DNA of 64,000 nucleotides from Actinomadura litoris (GTDB lineage Bacteria; Actinomycetota; Actinomycetes; Streptosporangiales; Streptosporangiaceae). Where the stretch lies: the NCBI RefSeq assembly GCF_009733595.1, contig NZ_WOFH01000009.1, positions 310,001 through 374,000 of the forward strand. The letters are read 5' to 3'. Shown one piece after another: positions 45,588-54,216 of this stretch. The notes beneath the pieces were generated by a model. It searched no databases. It saw only the letters and a list, made by a program, of their open reading frames with translations, and was not told the origin of the DNA. Numbering within the stretch: position 1 is the first letter of the stretch; each line of letters starts with the position of its first letter. The translations under genes and the position numbers were made by a program.

Positions 45588-46970
45588 ATGACCGTGAAGG
45601 GGATCCTGCCGCGCCGCACCCCGCCCGCGCCCAGCGCGGGGTGGTGGGCCGCGGCGCTCCCGCTCGCGCTCATGCTCGCCAGCGACTACAAGCTGCGCAG
45701 CCGCGAGGTCGACCAGGCGGTGGGCGGCAGCGCCGACCTGACCGTGCTGGTGGAGATCGCCGTGTACGGCGCGGCGGCGATGTACCTGGTCTACACCTTC
45801 GGGCTGCGGCCGCCGACGCGGCGCACCACCGGCCTGCTGTTCGCGGGGTGGGTGTTCTGCGGGTACGTGGCGTTCACGGCGCTGTGGTCGCCGTTCAACC
45901 CGCTCGGCATCGTCCGCGGCACGCAGCTGATGATCACGATGTTCCTGGCGCAGACGCTCGCGACCCGGGCGACCCTGGCCGACCTGCGGAAGCTCGCGCA
46001 CGTGTTCATCGCGATCGTGCTGGTCTCGGTCGCGATCGGCGTCGCGCACCCGTTCCCGCGCACGCGCAACACCGAGGACCGGTTCAACTGGCTGTACGTC
46101 CACCCCGTCCAGGCGGGCATCTACCTGGGCATCGCGGTGCTGCTGACGGCCGGCTACCTGATCCGCTGGACGACCCCGCGTGACCGGATGTGGCATCCGA
46201 TGGTCTACCTGGGGGCGCTGGCCGTCCTGTCGGGCGCGCTCGTCGCGACCGGCACGCGCGGCGCCGCGCTCGGCTGCGCGGCAGGGCTGCTCGTGCTGCT
46301 GACCACCGCGCGCGGGCCGAAGGGCCGGGTGGACGTGCTGGTGATGGGCGCCGCCGTGGCCGTCCTCGGCGTGCTGGCCTTCTCCGACAAGATCCTCGCG
46401 TTCGTCGCGCGGGGGGAGTCCGCCGAGACCCTCGCCTCGCTGAACTCCCGCACCGACCTGTGGTCGCTGGCGATGAAGGCCTACGCCGAGCAGCCGCTGT
46501 TCGGGCACGGGCTCGGCGCGTCCCGGGGCATGTTCCTGGAGGAGATGGGCCTCGGCGGCGGGCACAACGCGTTCGTCAACGCGCTGGTCGACAACGGCAC
46601 GGTCGGGACGGCCGCGTTCGTGGCGCTGCTGCTGACGCTCGCGTTCGTGCTGCTGACGCTGGCCCGGCACCGGACGCTGCGCGCCGACGCGGGCATGCTG
46701 TTCGGCATCCTCGCGTTCTTCCTCGTCGACAGCATCACCACCGAGGGCCTCGCCGCGCCCGCCAACGTGTCCAACATCTGGATGCTGCTGATCATCGCGT
46801 GGGCGGAGACGATGCGGCGGCACGGCGGCGACCCGGTCGCCCCGGCCGAGACATCCGAGACATCCGAGGCCGCCGGGGAGGCCGCGGCGGAGGCGGAGCC
46901 GCGGACCGCTCCCGAATGGTCAGCCCTGCCGGCGCCCGCGCAGGTAGAAGGCGCCTCCCAGCACCCCTAG
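45588..46970 (+). CDS. O-antigen ligase/polymerase family protein (Wzy/WaaL-like)
   Basis: A 460-residue membrane protein with about ten to twelve helices. The large periplasmic-type loop is DKILAFVARGESAETLASLNSRTDLWSLAMKAYAEQPLFGHGLGASRGMF, with the LNSRTDLW and GxGxGxxR-like features of O-antigen ligases (Wzy_C/PF04932). It would polymerise repeat units or transfer the chain to an acceptor. The C-terminal tail is cytoplasmic and Ala/Glu-rich. The ATG at 45588 is preceded by GCGAGGA. Its last 51 bases overlap the convergent gene for a secreted protein. Confidence 0.88.
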   Translation: MTVKGILPRRTPPAPSAGWWAAALPLALMLASDYKLRSREVDQAVGGSADLTVLVEIAVYGAAAMYLVYTFGLRPPTRRTTGLLFAGWVFCGYVAFTALWSPFNPLGIVRGTQLMITMFLAQTLATRATLADLRKLAHVFIAIVLVSVAIGVAHPFPRTRNTEDRFNWLYVHPVQAGIYLGIAVLLTAGYLIRWTTPRDRMWHPMVYLGALAVLSGALVATGTRGAALGCAAGLLVLLTTARGPKGRVDVLVMGAAVAVLGVLAFSDKILAFVARGESAETLASLNSRTDLWSLAMKAYAEQPLFGHGLGASRGMFLEEMGLGGGHNAFVNALVDNGTVGTAAFVALLLTLAFVLLTLARHRTLRADAGMLFGILAFFLVDSITTEGLAAPANVSNIWMLLIIAWAETMRRHGGDPVAPAETSETSEAAGEAAAEAEPRTAPEWSALPAPAQVEGASQHP

Positions 46971-47960
46971 CAGCACCAGCCCGACGAGGGCGCCGGTGCC
47001 GAGCAGGCCCCCGGGCGGCCCCGACTCCGACGGGAACGACACCGGCGAGCTCCGGTCGCCGACGGGAAGCGTACTGGCCGGTTTCGGCGCCGCGCCCTCC
47101 GAGCCCGTCGGCAGCGTGAGGGAGCGGAACAGCGGCTTCGGGCCCGGGTCGGCGAGCAGGACGCGCTTACCGTCCGCGGACACCGCGAACGCGGTGCCGC
47201 TCATCCGGACGGCCGCCCGGACGACCTGACCGACCCGCTCCCGGATCCCGGTGAGCACCCGCACGTCCCGGGTCGTCTTGAGGACCACGCGGCCGTCCCG
47301 GGTGAACTCGCCGCCGCGCACGGGGAACGCCAGCGTCCGCAGCCGGGTCAGCGCGTTCACCTGGGGCCCGAGGACGCCCGGCAGCGCGAACACGGCGGCG
47401 GCGGTCGCGTCCCTGGTGATGATGTAGACGCGGCTCTCGGCGGGGTCGGCCAGCAGCGCGCCGCCCTGGTGGCCGCCGTCGGGGTAGCGGACCTTGAACG
47501 GCTTGACCTGGAGGGCGCCGCCCGCCAGCGCGGACGGCTCGGGGACGCGGTACAGCGTGAGGCTCCCGGCGCGGCCCTGGTCGAGGTTCCCGACGAACAG
47601 CCCGGACTGGCCCGACCCGTTCTTCACGATCGTGATCGCGTCCAGGCCGCCGCTGACGCCGGCGAGGGTGTAGGCGGCGCGGGTGCGGCCGCGCGTGTCG
47701 AGCGCGAACAGCTGCGGGCGGCCGGAGGCGGACCCGATCGTCCACCAGATGTCCGGGTGGACGACGCCCGCGACCAGCCCGGCGGGGCTCGCGAGCCGGG
47801 GGTCGGCGGGGCGGAACGCCGCCGACGCGGTCACCGTGCTCGTCACGGCGGGGGACGGCTTCGGCGTCGGCGCGGCGGTCGCCGGAGCCGCCGTTACCAC
47901 GAGCGCGGCCGCCGCGCCTCCGGCGGCGAGGCGGAGCGCACGCGAGGAGTGTGCTCTCAC
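46920..47960 (-). CDS. Exported propeller-like protein with C-terminal membrane anchor
   Basis: A 346-residue surface protein with an N-terminal signal peptide (ALRLAAGGAAAALVVTAAPATAA). The beta-rich body contains WWTIGSASGRPQLFALDTRGRTRAAYTL, SRVYIITRDATAAAVFALPG and SGTAFAVSADGKRVLLADPG, which resemble NHL/YncE-type propeller strands. A Ser/Pro linker precedes a C-terminal helix (LLGTGALVGLVLLGVLGGAFYL) and the basic end RGRRQG. The arrangement looks like a wall-sorted protein, but no LPxTG is present, so I infer simple membrane anchoring. The function is unknown. It overlaps the Wzy-like gene by 51 bases tail to tail and is divergent from rmlC. Confidence 0.75.
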   Translation of the reverse strand: MRAHSSRALRLAAGGAAAALVVTAAPATAAPTPKPSPAVTSTVTASAAFRPADPRLASPAGLVAGVVHPDIWWTIGSASGRPQLFALDTRGRTRAAYTLAGVSGGLDAITIVKNGSGQSGLFVGNLDQGRAGSLTLYRVPEPSALAGGALQVKPFKVRYPDGGHQGGALLADPAESRVYIITRDATAAAVFALPGVLGPQVNALTRLRTLAFPVRGGEFTRDGRVVLKTTRDVRVLTGIRERVGQVVRAAVRMSGTAFAVSADGKRVLLADPGPKPLFRSLTLPTGSEGAAPKPASTLPVGDRSSPVSFPSESGPPGGLLGTGALVGLVLLGVLGGAFYLRGRRQG

Positions 47961-48007
47961 TGTGTGACGTCCATCTCTGCGGGGAACCGTGTGGCATTCT
48001 TGCGCAT

Positions 48008-48598
48008 GTGGATCCGCTCGGCATCAACGGTACTTACTTGTTCACCCCGCGCGTGCACGGCGACGAGCGGGGGTCCTTCTACGAGTGGTTTCGGAGCGAC
48101 GCGCTCCAGAAGCAGGCCGGCCACGCGCTGAACCTGGCGCAGGCGAACTGCTCCACCTCGTCCAAGGGCGTCCTGCGCGGGATCCACTTCGCGGACGTCC
48201 CGCCAGGTCAGGCGAAGTACATCACATGCCTGCGCGGCGCGGTCCTCGACGTCGTCGTGGACATCCGCGTCGGCTCCCCCACCTTCGGCCGGTGGGAGGC
48301 CGTCCGGCTGGACGACGAGACCCGCAGGTGCCTGTACATCGGCGAGGGCATCGGGCACGGCTTCATGGCGCTCACCGACGACGCGACCGTCGTCTACCTG
48401 TGCTCGGAGCCGTACGCGCCGGGCCGCGAGCATGGCGTCCACCCCCTCGATCCGGAGATCGGCATCGAGTGGCCCGGCGACGTCGAGCCGCTCCTGTCCC
48501 CCAAGGACGCGCAGGCCCCGACGCTGGCCGAGGCCCGCCGGACGGGCCTGCTGCCCGACTACCAGAACTGCCTGGACTACTACGCGGCGCTGGGCTAG
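48008..48598 (+). CDS. rfbC: dTDP-4-dehydrorhamnose 3,5-epimerase
   Basis: A 196-residue cupin enzyme (RmlC) converting dTDP-4-keto-6-deoxyglucose to dTDP-4-keto-L-rhamnose. TPRVHGDERGSFYEWFRSD at the N-terminus, NCSTSSKGVLRGIHF with the catalytic His, AKYITCLRGAVLDVVVDIRVGSPTFGRW, and YIGEGIGHGFMALTDDATVVYLCS with the conserved Tyr are all present. I use GTG 48008, which gives the usual family start. There is no clear ribosome site, and the message could be leaderless or start upstream (ATG 47951). It is separated from rmlABD, which lie convergently just downstream on the minus strand. Confidence 0.93.
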   Translation: MDPLGINGTYLFTPRVHGDERGSFYEWFRSDALQKQAGHALNLAQANCSTSSKGVLRGIHFADVPPGQAKYITCLRGAVLDVVVDIRVGSPTFGRWEAVRLDDETRRCLYIGEGIGHGFMALTDDATVVYLCSEPYAPGREHGVHPLDPEIGIEWPGDVEPLLSPKDAQAPTLAEARRTGLLPDYQNCLDYYAALG

Positions 48599-48677
48599 CG
48601 CCCGGGCGGTGGCCGTAGCGGTCACGCGAGCCCCACCGGGAAGATCGCGAAGCGATGCCGCGCCCGCCGAGGCGCGG

Positions 48678-49583
48678 TCAGGGGGGCGAGCCGCCGGGCG
48701 GGTTCCCCTGGGCCGGGACTTCGGTCACCGCAGCGGCGCGCAGGGACGGCCAGGCGGCGTGCAGGGCCTCGCGCCAGCCGCGCATCGGCTCCAGGCCCGC
48801 CTCCGCCCACCGCGCGTGCCCGAGGACGCTGAACGCCGGCCGCGCCGCGGGGCGGACGAACCGGTCGCTCGTCGTCGGCCGCACCCGGCCCGGGTCGAGG
48901 CCGAGCAGCGTGAACACCTCGCGCGCCAGGCCGTACCAGGTCGTCCGCCCGGCGCTCGTGCCGTGGTAGACCCCGGGGGGCGCCTCGCCCGAGGCGGCGC
49001 GGGCGGCGAGGGCCGCGACCCGGTCGGCGAGGTCGCCGGTCCAGGTCGGCTGGCCCGTCTGGTCGTCGACGACGTCCACGGTCTCCCGCTCGGCGGCCAG
49101 CCGCACCATCGCCTGGACGAAGTTCGGCCCGTGCGCGCCGTAGAGCCACGCCGTCCGCACCACGTACCCGCGCTCGTAGGCGAGGACGGCCCGCTCCCCG
49201 GCCAGCTTCGTCCGCCCGTAGGCGTTGACGGGGTCGGTCGGATGGTCCTCGGGGTAGGGCTCGGCGCCCGCGCCGTCGAAGACGTAGTCGGTCGACAGCT
49301 GGACGAGACGCGCGCCGATCTCCGCGCAGCCCTCGGCGAGCGCGGCGACCGCCGTGCCGTTGACGGCGAGCGCCTCGTCCTCGCGGGTCTCGGCGTCGTC
49401 GACGGCCGTCCACGCGGCGCAGTTCAGCACGACGCCGGGGCGGTGCAGCCGCAGCGCGTCCCGCACCGCCGAGGCGTCGGTGAGGTCCAGCTCACCGCGC
49501 TTCGGCGCGACGGCGTCGCCGGGCAGGCGGGCGAGCAGGTCGGTGCCGAGCATGCCCCCGGCGCCGGTGACGAGCCAGGTCAC
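48678..49583 (-). CDS. rfbD: dTDP-4-dehydrorhamnose reductase
   Basis: A 301-residue short-chain dehydrogenase (RmlD), the last step to dTDP-L-rhamnose using NAD(P)H. The cofactor motif is WLVTGAGGMLGTDLLARL at residues 3-20. LVQLSTDYVFDGAG and NAYGRTKLAGERAV (YxxxK catalytic pair) are near residues 105-140, and DQTGQPTWTGDLADRV is near residue 180. The GTG start at 49583 overlaps the rmlB stop by 4 bases (GTGA). It is the last gene of the minus-strand rmlA-rmlB-rmlD set. The C-terminus is Pro/Gly-rich. Confidence 0.94.
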   Translation of the reverse strand: MTWLVTGAGGMLGTDLLARLPGDAVAPKRGELDLTDASAVRDALRLHRPGVVLNCAAWTAVDDAETREDEALAVNGTAVAALAEGCAEIGARLVQLSTDYVFDGAGAEPYPEDHPTDPVNAYGRTKLAGERAVLAYERGYVVRTAWLYGAHGPNFVQAMVRLAAERETVDVVDDQTGQPTWTGDLADRVAALAARAASGEAPPGVYHGTSAGRTTWYGLAREVFTLLGLDPGRVRPTTSDRFVRPAARPAFSVLGHARWAEAGLEPMRGWREALHAAWPSLRAAAVTEVPAQGNPPGGSPP

Positions 49584-50569
49584 CGGGCGTCCTCGGCGCG
49601 CTTGCGCAGCGGCTCCCACCAGTCGCGGCTCTTCTCGTACCAGGCGACGGTCGCCGCCAGCCCCTCCTCGAACGGCACCTGGGGAGCGTAGCCGAGGGCG
49701 CGGAGGCGGGCGTCCGACAGCGAGTAGCGGCGGTCGTGGCCCTTGCGGTCCTCGACGCGCTCGACGCGCTCCCAGCCGGCGCCGAACGCGTCCAGGAGGC
49801 GCTGGGTCAGCTCCAGGTTCGTCAGCTCCGCCGTCCCGGCGATGTGGTACACCTCACCGGGCTCGCCGTGCTCGGCGGCGACCTGGATGCCCCGGCAGTG
49901 GTCGGCGACGTGGATCCAGTCGCGGACGTTGCCCCCGTCCCCGTAGAGCGGCACCGTCCGGCCGTCCATCAGGTTGGTGACGAACAGCGGGATGACCTTC
50001 TCCGGGTACTGGTAGGGCCCGTAGTTGTTGCCGCAGCGCGTCACGCACACCGGCAGCCCGTGCGTCCGGGCGTAGGCGCGGGCGATCATGTCGCCGCCCG
50101 CCTTGGCCGCCGAGTACGGCGAGTTCGGCGCGAGCGGGGCGGTCTCGTCCCAGGAGCCCACCTCGACGCTGCCGTACACCTCGTCGGTGGAGACCTGGAC
50201 GATCCGGGGCGTCCCCGCGTCCAGGCACGCCTGCATCAGCGTCTGCACGCCGAGGACGTTCGTGCGGACGAACTCGCCCGCGCTCGCGATCGACCGGTCG
50301 ACATGCGACTCCGCCGCGAAGTTCAGGACGACGTCGTGCCCCGGCACGATGTCGGCGAGCAGTCCCGCGTCGCAGACGTCGCCGTGCACGAACGTGTACC
50401 CGCCCTCGACGGGCTCCAGGTTCCGCAGGTTGCCCGCGTAGGTGAGCTTGTCCAGGACGGTCACCTCCGCCCCCGCCCACGCCGGATACGCGCCGCCGAC
50501 GAGCTCCCGCACGTAGTTCGATCCGATGAACCCGGCGCCGCCGGTCACCAGCACCCGCGGCGCGCTCAT
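49580..50569 (-). CDS. rfbB: dTDP-glucose 4,6-dehydratase
   Basis: A 329-residue extended SDR enzyme (RmlB) making dTDP-4-keto-6-deoxyglucose. The NAD motif is RVLVTGGAGFIGSNYVREL at residues 5-23. VLNFAAESHVDRSI is near residue 85, and VSTDEVYGSV is followed by NSPYSAAKAGGDMIARAY (Tyr-Lys pair). CGNNYGPYQYPEKVIPLF and NVRDWIHVADHCRGI are near residues 180-230. The length is standard. ATG 50569 overlaps the rmlA stop (ATGA), and the 3' end overlaps rmlD, so the three genes are translationally coupled. Confidence 0.96.
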   Translation of the reverse strand: MSAPRVLVTGGAGFIGSNYVRELVGGAYPAWAGAEVTVLDKLTYAGNLRNLEPVEGGYTFVHGDVCDAGLLADIVPGHDVVLNFAAESHVDRSIASAGEFVRTNVLGVQTLMQACLDAGTPRIVQVSTDEVYGSVEVGSWDETAPLAPNSPYSAAKAGGDMIARAYARTHGLPVCVTRCGNNYGPYQYPEKVIPLFVTNLMDGRTVPLYGDGGNVRDWIHVADHCRGIQVAAEHGEPGEVYHIAGTAELTNLELTQRLLDAFGAGWERVERVEDRKGHDRRYSLSDARLRALGYAPQVPFEEGLAATVAWYEKSRDWWEPLRKRAEDAR

Positions 50570-51633
50570 TTGCTGATCTGCACTTTGCTGTGGTCTCCCA
50601 GGACGAGACGGTGGGCCTTCGGGACGCGGGGGGCGGGCGTGACCTCGGCCTCGCGGCCGATCAGCGAGCACTCGACGCGGCCGACGCCGTCGATGGACGC
50701 GCCGCGCAGCACGATGGAGTACTCGATCTCGCTGTCCAGCACCGCGCAGTCGCGGTCGATCGAGGTGAACGGGCCGAGGTAGGAGTCGCGGACGAGCGAC
50801 CCGGCGCCGACGATCACCGGGCCGACGATCCGGGAGCCGGTGACGCGGGCGCCCTCCTCGACCACGACCCGGCCGATCAGCTCGCTGGCCTCGTCGACCT
50901 CGCCGCGCACGGCGGGCTCGACGCTCTCCAGCACGAGCCGGTTGACCTCCAGCATGTCGGTGACGTTGCCGGTGTCCTTCCAGTAGCCGGTGATCACCGT
51001 GGACTCGACCCGGTGGCCCTTGTCGATCAGCCACTGGATCGCGTCGGTGATCTCCAGCTCGCCCCGGCCGGACGGGCTCAGCCCCGCGACGGCCTCGTGC
51101 ACGGCCGGGCCGAACAGGTACACCCCGACCAGCGCCAGGTCGCTCTTGGGGAACTCGGGCTTCTCCTCCAGCGCCACGACCCGCCCGTCGCCGTCGAGCT
51201 CGGCGACGCCGAACGCGCGCGGGTCCGACACGTGGGTGAGCATGATCTGCGCCTGCGGGCGCTCCGCCCGGAACCGCTCCACCAGCCCGTCGATGCCGCC
51301 GACGACGAAGTTGTCGCCCAGGTACATGACGAAGTCGTCCTCGCCGAGGTACTCGCGGGCGATGAGGACGGCGTGGGCCAGCCCGCGCGGCGCGTCCTGG
51401 ACGAGGTAGGTCACCTCCAGGCCGAACCGCGAGCCGTCGCCGACCGCGCGGCGGATCTCGGCGGCGGTGTCGCCGACGACGATGCCGACCTCGCGGATGC
51501 CCGCGTCGCGGATCGCCTCCAGCCCGTAGAACAGCACCGGCTTGTTCGCCACCGGGACGAGCTGCTTGGCGGAGGTGTGGGTGATCGGCCGCAGCCGGGA
51601 CCCGGCGCCGCCCGCCAGCACGAGCGCCTTCAC
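50566..51633 (-). CDS. rfbA: Glucose-1-phosphate thymidylyltransferase (long, StrD-like form)
   Basis: A 355-residue nucleotidyltransferase (RmlA type) making dTDP-glucose. It begins KALVLAGGAGSRLRPITHTSAKQLVPVANKP, the pyrophosphorylase signature. MYLGDNFVVGGI, EKPEFPKSDLALVGVYLF and SGRGELEITDAI are conserved sugar-site segments. The extra ~65 C-terminal residues form left-handed beta-helix hexapeptides (VVVEEGARVTGSRIVGPVIVGAG), as in the longer StrD/GraD-type enzymes of actinomycetes. The GTG start at 51633 gives the family beginning. It heads the rmlABD set, 233 bases downstream of cysN. Confidence 0.94.
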   Translation of the reverse strand: MKALVLAGGAGSRLRPITHTSAKQLVPVANKPVLFYGLEAIRDAGIREVGIVVGDTAAEIRRAVGDGSRFGLEVTYLVQDAPRGLAHAVLIAREYLGEDDFVMYLGDNFVVGGIDGLVERFRAERPQAQIMLTHVSDPRAFGVAELDGDGRVVALEEKPEFPKSDLALVGVYLFGPAVHEAVAGLSPSGRGELEITDAIQWLIDKGHRVESTVITGYWKDTGNVTDMLEVNRLVLESVEPAVRGEVDEASELIGRVVVEEGARVTGSRIVGPVIVGAGSLVRDSYLGPFTSIDRDCAVLDSEIEYSIVLRGASIDGVGRVECSLIGREAEVTPAPRVPKAHRLVLGDHSKVQISK

Positions 51634-51783
51634 GCGGCGGCCGGGACGCGCGGGCCCGGGGAGCACGCGCGCGGCGTGCGGTGCCCCGGGGGGACGGGCA
51701 GGTTCAAGGGGACTCCAACGATGCCGGAAACCGGAGGGGAATGACTCCCGACATTACCGGCACAACCCAGGTGCGAAGGCGAG

Positions 51784-51821
51784 GCGACCGGCCCTGGCCG
51801 CGCGCGACCGGCCCTGGCCGC
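51784..51821. repeat. Two 18-bp direct repeats in the rmlA-cysN gap
   Basis: GCGACCGGCCCTGGCCGC occurs at 51784-51801 and 51804-51821, a period of 20. A second pair (GTCCCGCTACC, 51850-51872 region) spans the cysN stop. The 233-base gap (51634-51866) otherwise contains no gene and must hold the rmlA promoter if rmlABD is not read through from cysDN. Confidence 0.75.
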
Positions 51822-51866
51822 ACAGGTGAACGGCCGGGCCGGTTCCCGCGTCCCGCTACCGTCCCG

Positions 51867-53141
51867 CTACCGGGTGCTGGTGATCATGCCGGCCGCCACG
51901 GTGTTGTTGGTGGCCTCGTCGATCAGGATGAACCCGCCGGTCAGCCGGTTGCGGCCGTAGTCGTCGACGAACAGCGGCTGGGTGACCCGCAGCGAGATCC
52001 GGCCGATCTCGTTCAGCCCCAGCTCGGTCGCCTCGTCGTCGCGGTGCAGGGTGTTGACGTCCAGCCGGTAGTGCAGGTCCTTGACCATCGCCTTCGCGGT
52101 GCGGGTGGTGTGCTTGATCATCAGCTTCATCCGCGGCGACATCGCCCGGTTCGGCGTCATCCAGCACACCATCGCGTCGAGGTCCTGCGCGGCCTCCGGG
52201 CGGTTGTTCGGCCGGGCGATCATGTCGCCCCGGGAGATGTCGATGTCGTCGGCCAGCCGCAGCGTGACCGACATCGGCGCGTACGCCTCCTCCACCGGGC
52301 CGTGCGGGCCGTCGATGTGGGTGATCGTCGTGGTCAGCCCGGAGGGCAGGTGCACGACCTCGTCGCCCGGCTTCAGCACCCCGCCCGCGACCTGCCCCGC
52401 GTAGCCCCGGTAGTCGTGCAGCTCGGGGTCGGTCGAGGCGTGCGGGCGGATCACGTACTGCACCGGGAACCGGACGTCGATCAGGTTGCGGTCCGAGGCG
52501 ATGTGGACGTGCTCCAGGTGGTGCAGCAGCGACGACCCCTCGTACCAGGGCATGTTCACGCTGCGCTCGACGACGTTGTCGCCGTGCAGCGCCGAGATCG
52601 GCACGAACGTCAGGTCGGTCACCTCCAGCTTGGAGGCGAACGCGGTGAACTCCCCGACGATCCGCTCGTAGGTGTCCCGGTCGTAGTCGACCAGGTCCAT
52701 CTTGTTGACCGCCACCACCAGGTGCGGGACCTGGAGCAGCGTGGTCAGGAACGCGTGCCGGCGGGACTGCTCCAGGATGCCCTTGCGCGCGTCCACCAGG
52801 ATGATCGCGAGATCGGCCGTGGACGCGCCGGTCACCATGTTGCGCGTGTACTGGATGTGCCCGGGGGTGTCGGCGATGATGAACTTGCGGCGCGGCGTCG
52901 CGAAGTAGCGGTAGGCCACGTCGATCGTGATGCCCTGCTCCCGCTCGGCCCGCAGGCCGTCGGTCAGCAGCGCCAGGTTCGTGTACTCCTCGCCCCGGTC
53001 GGCGCTCGTGCGCTCGACCGACTCCAGCTGGTCCTCGAAGATCGACTTCGAGTCGTAGAGCAGCCGTCCGATCAGCGTGGACTTGCCGTCGTCGACGCTG
53101 CCGGCGGTCGCGAACCGCAGGATGTCCATCTGCGCGGCCAT
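51867..53141 (-). CDS. cysN: Sulfate adenylyltransferase large subunit (GTPase)
   Basis: A 424-residue EF-Tu-like GTPase that drives APS synthesis by CysD. G1 is GSVDDGKSTLIGRLLYD at residues 14-30, the switch region is REQGITIDVAYRYF, G3 is IADTPGHIQYTRNM and G4 is VAVNKMDLVDYDR. Beta-barrel domains II and III follow. There is no C-terminal APS kinase fusion of the kind found in mycobacterial CysNC; kinase activity is encoded separately at 27.8 kb. The ATG at 53141 shares its A with the cysD stop (TGATG), so the subunits are translated in coupling. Confidence 0.95.
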   Translation of the reverse strand: MAAQMDILRFATAGSVDDGKSTLIGRLLYDSKSIFEDQLESVERTSADRGEEYTNLALLTDGLRAEREQGITIDVAYRYFATPRRKFIIADTPGHIQYTRNMVTGASTADLAIILVDARKGILEQSRRHAFLTTLLQVPHLVVAVNKMDLVDYDRDTYERIVGEFTAFASKLEVTDLTFVPISALHGDNVVERSVNMPWYEGSSLLHHLEHVHIASDRNLIDVRFPVQYVIRPHASTDPELHDYRGYAGQVAGGVLKPGDEVVHLPSGLTTTITHIDGPHGPVEEAYAPMSVTLRLADDIDISRGDMIARPNNRPEAAQDLDAMVCWMTPNRAMSPRMKLMIKHTTRTAKAMVKDLHYRLDVNTLHRDDEATELGLNEIGRISLRVTQPLFVDDYGRNRLTGGFILIDEATNNTVAAGMITSTR

Positions 53142-54055
53142 CAGAAGTAGCCTTCCTTCTTGCGGTCCTCCATGGCGGCCTCGCTGGCCCGGTCGTCGGC
53201 GCGGGTCTGCCCCCGCTCGGTGATCCGCGTCGCCGCGATCTCCTCGATGACCTGCTCCAGCGTCACCGCCGCCGACTTCACCGCCCCCGTGCAGGACGCG
53301 TCGCCGACCGTCCGGTACCGGACGGTCGCCTCGAAGGCCGGCTCGTCCTCGCCCCGGTTCGCGTACGGCAGGTCGGCCAGCAGCATCCCGTCCCGCTCGA
53401 ACACCGGCCGGTTGTGCGCGAAGTAGATCGGCGGCAGCTCCAGCTCCTCCCGCCGCACGTAGTCCCAGATGTCCAGCTCGGTCCAGTTGGACAGGGGGAA
53501 CACCCGGACGTGCTCGCCGCGCCGGATCCGCGTGTTGAACAGGTTCCACAGCTCGGGACGCTGGTTCTTCGGGTCCCACTGGCCGAACTCGTCCCGGAAC
53601 GAGACGACCCGCTCCTTGGCGCGGGCCTTCTCCTCGTCCCGCCGGGCCCCGCCGAACGCCGCGTCGAACTCGTGCGCCTCGATCGCGTCCAGCAGCGTCA
53701 CGGTCTGCAAGCGGTTGCGGGACGCGCGGCGCCCCCGCTCCTCCACGACCCGTCCCGAGTCGATCGACTCCTGGACGGAGGCGACCACCAGACGGACGCC
53801 GATCTCCGCGACCCGCCGGTCGCGGAACTCGATCACCTCGGGGAAGTTGTGGCCGGTGTCCACGTGCATCACCGGGAACGGGATCGGCGCGGGCCAGAAC
53901 GCCTTCTGGGCCAGGCGCAGCATCACGATGCTGTCCTTGCCGCCCGAGAACAGCAGCACGGGCCGCTCGAACTCGGCCGCCACCTCCCGGAAGATGTGCA
54001 TGGCCTCGGCTTCGAGGACGTCTAGCTGAGACAGCAGATAGTCACAACGCTGCAT
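53141..54055 (-). CDS. cysD: Sulfate adenylyltransferase small subunit
   Basis: A 304-residue N-type ATP pyrophosphatase forming APS from ATP and sulfate. The PP-loop is LLFSGGKDSIVMLRLAQKAF near residues 34-53. VMHVDTGHNFPEVIEFRD, FGGARRDEEKARAKERVVSFRD and HVRVFPLSNWTELDIWDYV are all characteristic. RYRTVGDASCTGAVKSAA near the C-terminus is also conserved. The length is normal. It starts at ATG 54055 and directly precedes cysN. A hairpin at 54141-54165 separates it from cysQ upstream, suggesting its own promoter in 54056-54140. Confidence 0.96.
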   Translation of the reverse strand: MQRCDYLLSQLDVLEAEAMHIFREVAAEFERPVLLFSGGKDSIVMLRLAQKAFWPAPIPFPVMHVDTGHNFPEVIEFRDRRVAEIGVRLVVASVQESIDSGRVVEERGRRASRNRLQTVTLLDAIEAHEFDAAFGGARRDEEKARAKERVVSFRDEFGQWDPKNQRPELWNLFNTRIRRGEHVRVFPLSNWTELDIWDYVRREELELPPIYFAHNRPVFERDGMLLADLPYANRGEDEPAFEATVRYRTVGDASCTGAVKSAAVTLEQVIEEIAATRITERGQTRADDRASEAAMEDRKKEGYF

Positions 54056-54140
54056 GGTCTGGAGCTCTCTTCACAATGGTCTGGCAGAAGCGCCGGTGGC
54101 ATGGGACTGGCGGGGATGCCCACCCACCGTTTCGAACGTC

Positions 54141-54165
54141 GGCCCGCCGGGATTTCGTCCCGGCG
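54141..54165 (-). terminator. Hairpin between cysQ and cysD
   Basis: A perfect 10-bp stem (54141-54150 CCCGCCGGGA with 54156-54165) around a 5-base loop, 51 bases after the cysQ stop. Between it and that stop, GGGTCAGCGCC is repeated twice (about 54174-54199). It likely ends the cysQ message before the cysDN promoter. Confidence 0.6.
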
Positions 54166-54216
54166 GGTCAGAACGGGGTCAGCGCCTTGGGTCAGCGCCG
54201 TCGATCGGACCCGCGG

